Of a stretch of 64,000 nt of DNA, positions 8,677-15,559 are shown piece by piece (position 1 is the stretch's first letter; every line of letters starts with the position of its first letter). Under the pieces are notes generated by a model, which worked only from the letters and a program-made list of their open reading frames with translations, made no database searches and was not told the origin of the DNA. Source of the stretch: Phytohabitans rumicis (GTDB taxonomy: Bacteria > Actinomycetota > Actinomycetes > Mycobacteriales > Micromonosporaceae); NCBI RefSeq assembly GCF_011764445.1, contig NZ_BLPG01000001.1, positions 5,704,001 to 5,768,000 of the forward strand, written 5' to 3'. Position numbers and translations under genes: made by a program.

Positions 8677-9549
8677 TCAGCCGAGCTGGCCCGCCACCGT
8701 AGCGATCTTGTCGAGGGATGCCTCGCGCCCCAAGGACATCTCGCGCAGCCGCTCGAACGTCTGCCGGTAGGCCGTGACGTCAGTCGGGCGGTCGAGCACG
8801 TCCTGGGCGAGCACGCCCTCGAGGTAGACGACGTCGGCGTCGTCCTGGTCCGGGAAGTGGAGGATGACGAATGGTCCCTGGGGCGCGTAGTCGCCGGCGG
8901 TGAACGGCAGCACCTGGATCGTCACCCGGGGCATCCGGCCGACCGTGACCAGGTGCCGCAGCTGCTCGCGGAGGGTGGCGGGGCCGCCGGTCTGGCGGTG
9001 CAGCGCGGCCTCGTCCAGCACGACGTCGATGTCGGGCCGATCCGGGCGGTCGAGCACCTCCTGCTGCCGGCGCATCCGGATGGCGTGCCGCACCTCGATC
9101 TCGGCCTCGTCGATGGTGGCGGCCACGGTGGTGGACGCTGCGGTGACGGCCGCCCGCGCGTACGTCTCGGTCTGCAGCAGGCCGGGAATGCCTGAGGACT
9201 GGAAGAAGGAGAGCCCGGACGCCTCGGTCTCCAGGCCGATGTAGGAGGCGTAGGCGCTGGGCAGCGTGTCCCGGTACTGCGACCACCAGGTGCGGCGCCG
9301 GGACACCCGGGCCAGCTCGACCAGCTCGTCGATCTGCTGCCGGTCGGTCATCTCGTAGTGGCCGAGGAGCGCCTTGACGTCATTGGTCGAAATGGACACC
9401 GAGCCGGCCTCGATGCGGATCAGCTTGGACAGCGACCAATCCATCGCCGCCGCTACCTGCTCCTGGGTCAGCCCTGCCGCGTCTCGGGCCCGGCGCAGTG
9501 CGGACCGCAGCCGGCGCCGGCCGACCGTTGGCCCATGCACCGTCGTCAT
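8677..9549 (-). CDS. XRE-family regulator with DUF5753 domain (WhiJ-like), copy 2
   Basis: 290-aa paralogue of the downstream gene, with the same order: HTH (AGLTQEQVAAAMDWSLSKL) then DUF5753. ATG at 9549 is chosen because GGGAGGG lies about eight bases before it. A further 20 codons are open upstream to 9609, but they run into a tandem repeat and look non-coding. It is divergent from the first DUF397 gene. The intergenic region holds 16-bp tandem repeats and three copies of a 14-bp motif that are candidate binding sites. Confidence 0.85.
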   Translation of the reverse strand: MTTVHGPTVGRRRLRSALRRARDAAGLTQEQVAAAMDWSLSKLIRIEAGSVSISTNDVKALLGHYEMTDRQQIDELVELARVSRRRTWWSQYRDTLPSAYASYIGLETEASGLSFFQSSGIPGLLQTETYARAAVTAASTTVAATIDEAEIEVRHAIRMRRQQEVLDRPDRPDIDVVLDEAALHRQTGGPATLREQLRHLVTVGRMPRVTIQVLPFTAGDYAPQGPFVILHFPDQDDADVVYLEGVLAQDVLDRPTDVTAYRQTFERLREMSLGREASLDKIATVAGQLG

Positions 9550-9582
9550 CGGTGACCCTCCCTGGCTGCGCGATGCAGTGCC

Positions 9583-9657
9583 AACCCTTGCAGCCATGAA
9601 CCCTTGCAACCGTGAACCTTTGCAACCACGAACCCTTACAGCCGTGGACGCTTGCAG
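9583..9657. repeat. 16-bp tandem repeat, 4.7 units
   Basis: Four consecutive 16-base units start at 9583, 9599, 9615 and 9631 (consensus AACCCTTGCARCCRTG), followed by a partial fifth to 9657. The array begins 34 bases upstream of the copy-2 XRE start codon. Possible multi-site operator or a slippage-prone array. Confidence 0.8.
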
Positions 9658-9659
9658 AA

Positions 9660-9725
9660 TGCCACCTGGCTAGACGCGACCTGCCATTTAGCTAGTCTTG
9701 TGAAGGCTACACCTGCCCTGCTAGC
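9660..9725. promoter_or_regulatory. Three TGCCANNTRGCTAG-like motifs between XRE and DUF397 genes
   Basis: TGCCACCTGGCTAG (9660-9673) and TGCCATTTAGCTAG (9682-9695) start exactly 22 bases apart, about two helical turns. A third, weaker copy is TGCCCTGCTAGC (9714-9725). Equal-face spacing fits cooperative binding of a dimeric regulator. The rest of the gap up to 9893 shows no further clear element. Confidence 0.5.
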
Positions 9726-9893
9726 TTTTCCACCATCGCAATGGGGGTGCGAGGGCATCCGCCAAAGGTGCGCTTCCGACTCGACCGGAAGTATGGCGGT
9801 ATGGGGGCATAGGTCCCGTCTTCATGCGCTACAGTGTGGCGTCACGGCGCTTGGCCGAGACGATCGCTGCGGCTGCTTTCAGAGGAGCACCGG

Positions 9894-10094
9894 ATGGCCC
9901 AGACAGATTCCGTCATCGACGCATGGCGGAAGAGCGCACGCTGCGAGGCGCACAACTGCGTCGAGGTGGCGGAGCGCACCGACGAGGTTGCTATTCGCAA
10001 CAGCGCGGTCCCGGACGACGAGCTCGCGTTCGCACGGCCCGTGTGGGCCGCGTTCATCAGTGGGGTACGCGCCGGGCAGTTCGACCTTCGGTAG
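9894..10094 (+). CDS. DUF397 small protein, copy 1
   Basis: 66-aa protein starting MAQTDSVIDAWRKSA, with the DUF397 hallmarks W-RKS, NCVEVAE, VAIRNS and a C-terminal AF--GV-AG-F segment. ATG 9894 is supported by AGAGGAG a few bases upstream; a longer frame from 9834 lacks this. DUF397 proteins are typically encoded next to XRE-DUF5753 regulators, as here, and are thought to act with them. It ends just before two strong hairpins. Confidence 0.85.
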   Translation: MAQTDSVIDAWRKSARCEAHNCVEVAERTDEVAIRNSAVPDDELAFARPVWAAFISGVRAGQFDLR

Positions 10095-10101
10095 GGTCCC
10101 G

Positions 10102-10128
10102 TTCCCCGGGGTCTTATACCCCGGGGAA
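10102..10128 (+). terminator. Strong hairpin after DUF397 copy 1
   Basis: TTCCCCGGGGT (10102-10112) pairs perfectly with ACCCCGGGGAA (10118-10128) around a CTTAT loop, seven bases after the stop codon. Confidence 0.65.
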
Positions 10129-10150
10129 GCTTTCCTCAGTACCAGATCAA

Positions 10151-10175
10151 GGGCATCCAAGCGGATGCCCTTTTT
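10151..10175 (+). terminator. Textbook intrinsic terminator
   Basis: GGGCATCC (10151-10158), loop AAGC, GGATGCCC (10163-10170), then TTTTT (10171-10175). It is one of the few sites in this window with a real U-run and ends the DUF397 copy-1 transcript. Confidence 0.9.
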
Positions 10176-10313
10176 GCAGTGGAGCCACAATTCATTCACG
10201 CGGCTCTTCTTTCTGTGGGTGGCCCGGCCATGGAACATTTGATAGCAGCGTAGGTGCGGGGTGGTGCCGTCGTGGCCGGCGGGCACCCGACCCAGCGGAG
10301 GGGCAGGTTTGCG

Positions 10314-10505
10314 GTGGCGGATCGACCGACGAGCTGGCGTAAAAGCAGACAGTGCGAATCGCACGCATGCGTCGAAGTGGCCGTCGGCGCCGGCCGCGTC
10401 GCGGTCCGCAGCTCGGCGGCGCCGGAAGGCCCGGTAGTCGAGTTCACGGCGGCCGCCTGGCGAAACTTCTGCACCGGCCTGAAGGCCGGCGACCTCACCT
10501 GCTGA
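10314..10505 (+). CDS. DUF397 small protein, copy 2
   Basis: 63-aa protein with SWRKSRQC, HACVEVA, VAVRSSAAPEG and FTAAAWRNFCTGLKAGD, matching DUF397. GTG 10314 follows a GGAGGGG ribosome site; the open frame reaches 10254 without one. It is separated from copy 1 by two terminators, so it must have its own promoter. Its last 11 bases overlap the 3' end of the opposing DUF3817 gene. Confidence 0.8.
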   Translation: MADRPTSWRKSRQCESHACVEVAVGAGRVAVRSSAAPEGPVVEFTAAAWRNFCTGLKAGDLTC

Positions 10506-10806
10506 CGGCCGCCGGTTCACGCACCCAGCGGGTCACCACCCGCTCGGCGTAGAAGGACACGAACGGGATGGTGCCGGCCAGCATGACCAGGATCATGCGG
10601 CGCAGGCCCCATCGGGTACGGCGGGCCAGGTCGAACACGGCCACCAGGTAGACGATATAGAGGAAGCCGTGCGCCGGCCCCACGGTTTCGACGACGCTCG
10701 GCTCGTCCCAGCCGTACTTCAGCGGCATGCCGATCACGACCAGCACGACCAGCACCACGCCCACGATGTAGGCGATGGCGCGGTACCGCAGCAGGGCTCC
10801 GCCCAC
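10495..10806 (-). CDS. DUF3817-family integral membrane protein
   Basis: 103 aa with three hydrophobic segments (about 8-27, 40-60 and 68-90). The sequence VGPAHGFLYIVYL between helices 1 and 2, then FDLARRTRWGLRRM, is the family signature. Function unknown. It is convergent with DUF397 copy 2 and follows another small membrane protein gene by 21 bases, probably in one transcript. Confidence 0.8.
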   Translation of the reverse strand: MGGALLRYRAIAYIVGVVLVVLVVIGMPLKYGWDEPSVVETVGPAHGFLYIVYLVAVFDLARRTRWGLRRMILVMLAGTIPFVSFYAERVVTRWVREPAAVSR

Positions 10807-10827
10807 TTGGGGTCACGCTCCTTCTTC

Positions 10828-11217
10828 TCAGCCCGGATAGTCCGCCGGCCGGGCACCCGGGTGCTCGTTCAGCCAGGCCAGATACCGGTTGTACGCCGCG
10901 AGTTCCGGGTCGCCACTGTCGTCGTACCCGATGGGTCGCCGCGCGGTCCGGACCGGACGCCGGACGGCCGTGGTGGGCTGGGTTTTCTCGATTGGCGCGG
11001 CCTGCGCCGGGCCGCGCAGCGTCAGCCGGGCCTCCCGCACCCACATGAAGACCACGAACGCGGCGAACAGCGGCCACTCGAAGGCGTACGCCCAACTGAG
11101 CGTGTTGCCGTCGGCGGCGCGGCTCATCTGCCACCAGCCCAGGGCGAGGAAGCCGGCCACGAGCCCGACCGCGATCACGTGACGCGCGATCCACGCCGGT
11201 GTCCACAGCCGCCTCAT
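10828..11217 (-). CDS. Small conserved membrane protein
   Basis: 129 aa from ATG 11217 (MRRLWTPAWIARHVIA). An upstream extension to 11298 is open but lacks a ribosome site and overlaps a terminator hairpin. Two hydrophobic segments (about 10-30 and 40-60) precede an Ala/Pro/Arg-rich soluble part and a tail containing DPELAAYNRYLAWLNE. Similar proteins are found beside DUF3817 genes in actinobacteria; some carry a doubtful automatic label as a glucitol-operon regulator. No function can be assigned. Confidence 0.65.
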   Translation of the reverse strand: MRRLWTPAWIARHVIAVGLVAGFLALGWWQMSRAADGNTLSWAYAFEWPLFAAFVVFMWVREARLTLRGPAQAAPIEKTQPTTAVRRPVRTARRPIGYDDSGDPELAAYNRYLAWLNEHPGARPADYPG

Positions 11218-11295
11218 GATGCCGAGCGTACCGGCGCGCTCCGACGTGCCGTCGTAGAGGGCTTGGGCATGCGCGCGGGCGGGTGTGGCGTGCGA

Positions 11296-11327
11296 CACCC
11301 CGGCCGGCGGAACACCCGGCCGGGGTG
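11296..11327 (-). terminator. Hairpin ending the penicillin-binding protein transcript
   Basis: CACCCCGGCCGG (11296-11307) pairs perfectly with CCGGCCGGGGTG (11316-11327) around an 8-base loop. It lies downstream of the minus-strand PBP gene and upstream of the small membrane protein gene. The remaining bases of the 11218-11450 gap show nothing clear. Confidence 0.6.
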
Positions 11328-11450
11328 GCTCGTTGAGCTAACTGTCGGTGTGTCCAGTGTCCCCGGGCCTCACCTATTTGCCTTCGCGGAATACCGTTCG
11401 GCTGGAGCCGCGTCGTGCCACTCGCCGAGAGGCGACCTGCACACCGACAC

Positions 11451-13859
11451 CTAACGTCTGGCCGGAGGGGTCGTGGGAGCCCCTCCGCCGGCGCTTACCC
11501 GGATCATGACAAGGCCGCCCTCGATCGTGCGGTCACCCGGATCGGTGCGGGCCACCGAGCCGGCCGGGCACGGCGACGGGACCGGCGTCGGGTCGACCTG
11601 GACCCGGAAGCCCTCACCCTCCAGCCGGGAGCGGGCCTGCTCGACCGCCTGGCAGGCCACGTCCGGGATCGAGCGCTGGCTGCCGTACGCCATCTTGTCG
11701 CTGGGCTTGGCGAAGTCCTGCTTCTGCTTGCCCGCCATCGCGTCGGCGAGCGTCTCGTAGACGGCCGGGTTGACGATGTCGTGGCTCATGTTGTTGGTGG
11801 TCTCCGGCCAGTCCGGGTCGCCCAGGATGCCGGCCACCGACAGCGACCGGGTGGTGACCACCAGGGACGCGGTGCGCTTGCTGTCCGTCGTACCCGTCTT
11901 GCCGGCGATCGGATGCTTGATATCCCGGTATGCGGCGCTGGCGGTCGAGCCCGCGCACCTGCCGAACGCGGACTGGTCGCCCACCGGGCAGCGGGCGGCG
12001 TCGATGGCGGCCCGCGCCACCTCGCGGTCGATCGCCTGGTCGCACCGGGGGTTGGCGACGTCGAGCTTCTTGCCGTCGAGGTCGCGGATCTCGGTGACCG
12101 GGATCGGCTCGCAGTGCTTGCCGTCCGCGGCGAGCGTGGCGTACGCGTTGGCCAGGTCGAGCGGCGTGGTGCTGGAGACGCCCAGCGTGAACGAGCCCCA
12201 GGCGTCGGCCGACTCCTGGTCGTTGGCCATCTGCATGTCCAGCTCGTTGAGGAACCGGATGCCGAGCTTCTGGGCCGCCGCGACCACGTTCGCGGCCCCG
12301 GCCTGCTCCTCCAGCGGTACGAAGTACGTGTTGACCGACTTCCCGAAGGCGCTCCAGGCGTTGTGCACGCCGACCAGACTCTTGCTGGCGTTGCCCGGAC
12401 ACCACCGGTCGGTGCCGGGGCAGGCGGACGTGCCGGTCGCCCCGTGGTACTTGGACGGGTACGGGTCGATCGCGTTGATCGAGTACGCCAGCGGGTAGCC
12501 CTTCTGCAGCGCCGCGACCAGCGTAAAGATCTTGAACGTCGAGCCGGCCTGGTAGCCACCGCCGCCGCTGAGCAGCGGGTTGGTGGTGTTGGGGTAGGAG
12601 CCCCGCTTGCCCTTGCTCTTCGGGTTGGAGGAGGGCTTGTTCTTCGGGTTGGCCGGGTCGTCCAGCTTGAAGGTGCGGTTGGTCGCGAGCGCGCGCACCC
12701 GGCCGGTGCCGGGCTCGAGCGCGGCGACCATCAGGGCGTCCCGCTTGCCGGTCTCCAGCCGCTTCTCGACGTTGTCCTTGGCCGCCTTCTGGACCTTCGG
12801 GTCCAGGGTGGTCACCACCCGGTAGCCGCCGCCGTTCAGGCGCCGCTCCCGGTCGTACTCGTTGCCGCCGAACGCCTCCTGCTCCAGCCACCAGCGGCGG
12901 AAGAAGTCGCAGAAGAAGCCCCAGTGATTGGGCTTGACGACGGTGCAGCCGTTGGGCGGGCGCTGCCCCTTGACGGTCAGCTTCTCCGCCTTGGCGGTCT
13001 CGGCCTCGGCCGCGGTGATCGCGCCGATCTCGACCAGCTGCCCGATCACCCAGTTGCGCCGCTCCAGCGTGCGGGCCTCGCCGCCCTTGGTCAGCGGGTC
13101 GTAGTAGGACGGGGACTTGACCAGCCCGGCGATCATGGCGGACTGGGCGATCGTGAGGTCCTTGGGCTGCTTGCCGAAGTAGAACTGGCTCGCCGCGTAC
13201 ACGCCGTACGTGTTGTGGCCGAACGGCGCGATGTTCAGGTATCGGACCAGGATCTCGTCCTTGGTGAACTTCTTCTCCACCTGCAAGGCCAGCCGGGCCT
13301 CCCGCATCTTGCGGCCGGTGGTGTCCTCGCCGGCCGCCACGACGGCCTCGTTGTCGGTCGCCGTGTACGTGATCGACATCCGGACGAACTGCATGGTGAG
13401 CGTCGACGCGCCCTGCTGTGTCTCCCCCGAGCTGTTGGCCACGAACGCCCGGACGATGCCCTTGGCGTCCACGCCCTTGTGCTTGTAGAAGTTGTGGTCC
13501 TCGGCCGCGATGATGGCCTCCCGCATGTGCTCGGCGATCGCCTCGAACTTCACGTCCTGGCGGTTCTCGTCGTAGAAGCGGGAGATGAGCGTCTTGTTGT
13601 CGGACGCGTAGACCTCGGTCGCCTGGGGCGCGCGGGTGGTGGTCAGCTCGCTGGGCAACTTCTCGAACGACTCGGCGCCGGCCTTCGCCGCGAGGCCCGA
13701 GACGGCCACGGCGGGAAAGGCCGCGGCGGCGACGACGAGGCCGGCCAAGAGACCGCAAAGGACGAGGGTCGCGGAGTTGAGCACCAGCTTGCGATTACGC
13801 GTCACCTTCGCAAGACGTACGGCTCCGGGACCTTGGTTGCGTGGGGGGCGAATCTTCAC
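11451..13859 (-). CDS. Class A penicillin-binding protein with PASTA domain
   Basis: Bifunctional peptidoglycan glycosyltransferase/transpeptidase, 802 aa. A cytoplasmic basic N-terminus is followed by a membrane anchor (about 26-55). The glycosyltransferase domain has the catalytic motif EDHNFYKHKG (120-129) and GASTLTMQ (150-157). The transpeptidase has the serine motif STFK (440-443), SVN (508-510) and KTGT (654-657). One C-terminal PASTA domain (about 735-795) ends in a Gly/Pro tail. GTG 13859 is used as start. It matches the PonA-type enzymes that build cell-wall peptidoglycan at the outer face of the membrane in actinobacteria. PASTA domains bind muropeptides or beta-lactams. Confidence 0.92.
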   Translation of the reverse strand: MKIRPPRNQGPGAVRLAKVTRNRKLVLNSATLVLCGLLAGLVVAAAAFPAVAVSGLAAKAGAESFEKLPSELTTTRAPQATEVYASDNKTLISRFYDENRQDVKFEAIAEHMREAIIAAEDHNFYKHKGVDAKGIVRAFVANSSGETQQGASTLTMQFVRMSITYTATDNEAVVAAGEDTTGRKMREARLALQVEKKFTKDEILVRYLNIAPFGHNTYGVYAASQFYFGKQPKDLTIAQSAMIAGLVKSPSYYDPLTKGGEARTLERRNWVIGQLVEIGAITAAEAETAKAEKLTVKGQRPPNGCTVVKPNHWGFFCDFFRRWWLEQEAFGGNEYDRERRLNGGGYRVVTTLDPKVQKAAKDNVEKRLETGKRDALMVAALEPGTGRVRALATNRTFKLDDPANPKNKPSSNPKSKGKRGSYPNTTNPLLSGGGGYQAGSTFKIFTLVAALQKGYPLAYSINAIDPYPSKYHGATGTSACPGTDRWCPGNASKSLVGVHNAWSAFGKSVNTYFVPLEEQAGAANVVAAAQKLGIRFLNELDMQMANDQESADAWGSFTLGVSSTTPLDLANAYATLAADGKHCEPIPVTEIRDLDGKKLDVANPRCDQAIDREVARAAIDAARCPVGDQSAFGRCAGSTASAAYRDIKHPIAGKTGTTDSKRTASLVVTTRSLSVAGILGDPDWPETTNNMSHDIVNPAVYETLADAMAGKQKQDFAKPSDKMAYGSQRSIPDVACQAVEQARSRLEGEGFRVQVDPTPVPSPCPAGSVARTDPGDRTIEGGLVMIRVSAGGGAPTTPPARR

Positions 13860-13937
13860 AGCTCTTTCACTTCGGCAGACGACAGCGATCGTGGCAATCC
13901 GGCACTTTTAGGGCAGATTCGCGCCTACGCTCCCCTC

Positions 13938-14210
13938 ATGATCGGAACGATTCTGTGGGCCATCATCGGCGGTGCCATCGTCGGCATGCTAGGGCGGCTC
14001 CTGTTGCCCGGTAGGCAGAACATTTCCGTGTGGGTGACCATCGGTGTCGGCATCGCCGCCGCGCTGCTCGGCGGCGTACTGGCCGATTGGCTGGGCGTCG
14101 GCGACACCAGGGGCATCGACTGGATCCGTCATGCTATCCAGATCGCGCTGGCCATCCTGTTCGTCTGGCTAGCGGCGCGCTTCACCGGAGCGCGCCGCTC
14201 GACAGCGTAG
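13938..14210 (+). CDS. GlsB/YeaQ/YmgE-family membrane protein
   Basis: 90-aa protein with three hydrophobic segments. The N-terminus MIGTILWAIIGGAIVGMLGR and the Gly-rich helices are typical of the transglycosylase-associated (GlsB/YeaQ) family, a group of small stress-related membrane proteins without proven enzymatic activity. A long open frame upstream is a shadow of the opposing PBP gene. It is divergent from that gene, with starts 78 bases apart, and convergent with the DAHP synthase gene (3-base gap). Confidence 0.8.
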   Translation: MIGTILWAIIGGAIVGMLGRLLLPGRQNISVWVTIGVGIAAALLGGVLADWLGVGDTRGIDWIRHAIQIALAILFVWLAARFTGARRSTA

Positions 14211-14213
14211 TGG

Positions 14214-15263
14214 TCAACGGCTGGCGAGGCTCTCCAGGACCTCGACGGTGGTGTCCCAGCCCATGCAGGCGTCGGTGATCGACTGGCCGTACACGAGGGA
14301 CTTGGTGGGGTCGAGGTCCTGGCGGCCGGGGACCAGGAAGGACTCCAGCATCACGCCGACGATGCCCTTCTGGCCGGCCTTGCGCTGGGCGGCCACGTCC
14401 TCGATGACCAGGGGCTGGCGGTTGTGGTCCTTGCCGCTGTTGGCGTGGCTGGCGTCGACGACGAGGCGCTGCGGCAGCCCCGCCTTCTCCAGCAGCGCCA
14501 GCGCCCCGGCCACGTCCTCGGCGCCGTAGTTCGGCCCGTCCCCGCCGCCGCGCAGCACGAGGTGGCAGTCCGCGTTGCCGCGGGTGTGCAGGATCGCCGG
14601 CGTGCCGGACATGTCGATGCCGGGGAAGACGTGCGGCACCGCGGCCGCCCGGATCGAGTCGACGGCGGTGGAGATCGAGCCGTCCGGCCTGTTCTTCATC
14701 CCGATCGGCATGGACAGGCCGGAAGCGAGCTGCCGGTGCACCTGGCTCTCCACCGTGCGCGCGCCGATCGCGCCCCACGCCACCGTGTCCGCGATGTACT
14801 GCGGGGTGATCGGGTCGAGGAACTCGCATCCCACCGGCAACCCCTTGCGCAGCACCTGCAACAGCAGCGACCGGGCGGTACGCAGGCCGGTGTTGACGTC
14901 GCCGGATCCGTCCAGGCTGGGGTCGTTGATCAGGCCCTTCCAGCCGACGGTCGAGCGGGGCTTCTCGAAGTAGACGCGCATGACGATCAGCAGGTCGTCG
15001 GCCAGCCGGGCGGCCGTCTCGGCGAGCCGGTCGGCGTACTCCAGGGCGGCGGCGGGGTCGTGCACCGAGCAGGGACCGACGACGACCAGCAGCCGGTCGT
15101 CCTCCCCGTCGAGCACGCGGGCGACGGCTCGCCGCCCGTCGAGGACGGCGGCCGACAGGTCGTCGTCCAGGGGCAGCTCGTGGTGCAGCAGTGCGGGGGT
15201 CATCAGCGGGACGACCTTGTCGATGCGTTGGTCACTGACCCGCTGCACGCTTGGGAGTGTCAC
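14214..15263 (-). CDS. aroG: 3-deoxy-7-phosphoheptulonate synthase (DAHP synthase, type I)
   Basis: First enzyme of the shikimate pathway, joining phosphoenolpyruvate and erythrose 4-phosphate. 349 aa from GTG 15263, matching the 350-aa length of AroF/G/H enzymes. Visible motifs are VVVGPCSVHDP, MRVYFEKPRSTVGWKG, GARTVESQVHR and VDASHANSGKDH, which include metal and phosphate ligands. The frame is open to 15314, but the shorter start gives the usual N-terminus. Many actinobacteria use a type II enzyme instead, so a second DAHP synthase may exist elsewhere. Feedback specificity cannot be read from sequence alone. Confidence 0.93.
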   Translation of the reverse strand: MTLPSVQRVSDQRIDKVVPLMTPALLHHELPLDDDLSAAVLDGRRAVARVLDGEDDRLLVVVGPCSVHDPAAALEYADRLAETAARLADDLLIVMRVYFEKPRSTVGWKGLINDPSLDGSGDVNTGLRTARSLLLQVLRKGLPVGCEFLDPITPQYIADTVAWGAIGARTVESQVHRQLASGLSMPIGMKNRPDGSISTAVDSIRAAAVPHVFPGIDMSGTPAILHTRGNADCHLVLRGGGDGPNYGAEDVAGALALLEKAGLPQRLVVDASHANSGKDHNRQPLVIEDVAAQRKAGQKGIVGVMLESFLVPGRQDLDPTKSLVYGQSITDACMGWDTTVEVLESLASR

Positions 15264-15342
15264 GGTGGGGTTTCCTTCCGCCAGCTGACCCCGGGGCCGG
15301 CGTCCCGAGGCCAAAGCCGGCTGCGTCGTCGTTGCACGCGAA

Positions 15343-15366
15343 AGGGCAGGAGCGGTGTCCTGCCCT
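15343..15366 (-). promoter_or_regulatory. Leader hairpin upstream of aroG
   Basis: AGGGCAGGA (15343-15351) pairs perfectly with TCCTGCCCT (15358-15366) around a 6-base loop. Read on the aroG strand, the stem is followed by TTTC, about 80 bases before the start. It could be an attenuator-type terminator. I found no Trp-, Phe- or Tyr-rich leader peptide that would confirm this. Confidence 0.4.
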
Positions 15367-15501
15367 GTGCCGGCTCTGGCGGGTGGTGACCTAGGTCATG
15401 CGCGCGATGGGCTCATGGCCGAGTCGCCGGCGCCAGCGCCGGCCTCGTAAACCATGCATACCATCGGGTCACGCACCCGAGGATACCCGACGCTCGCCCC
15501 C

Positions 15502-15559
15502 TCGTGATCAGGGCGTCCTTCAAGTCGCTATAACGACTTGAAGGACGCCCTGATCACGA
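15502..15559. terminator. Perfect 26-bp-stem hairpin overlapping the GH3 stop codon
   Basis: Bases 15502-15527 and 15534-15559 are exact reverse complements, with loop CTATAA. The minus-strand GH3 stop codon (15554-15556) lies inside one arm. It probably ends the GH3 transcript. It differs from the A-F intergenic family, although both begin with GATCA and GGGCG-like cores. Confidence 0.7.

Noticed and set aside
9583-9657. Plasmid-type iterons
   Set aside because: No replication initiator gene is nearby and the surroundings are chromosomal.
10254-10313. N-terminal extension of DUF397 copy 2
   Set aside because: No ribosome site, while GTG 10314 has one and matches DUF397 length.
15381-15500. 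Trp- or Phe-rich leader peptide before aroG
   Set aside because: The only short frame on that strand (about 22 codons) has no aromatic run.
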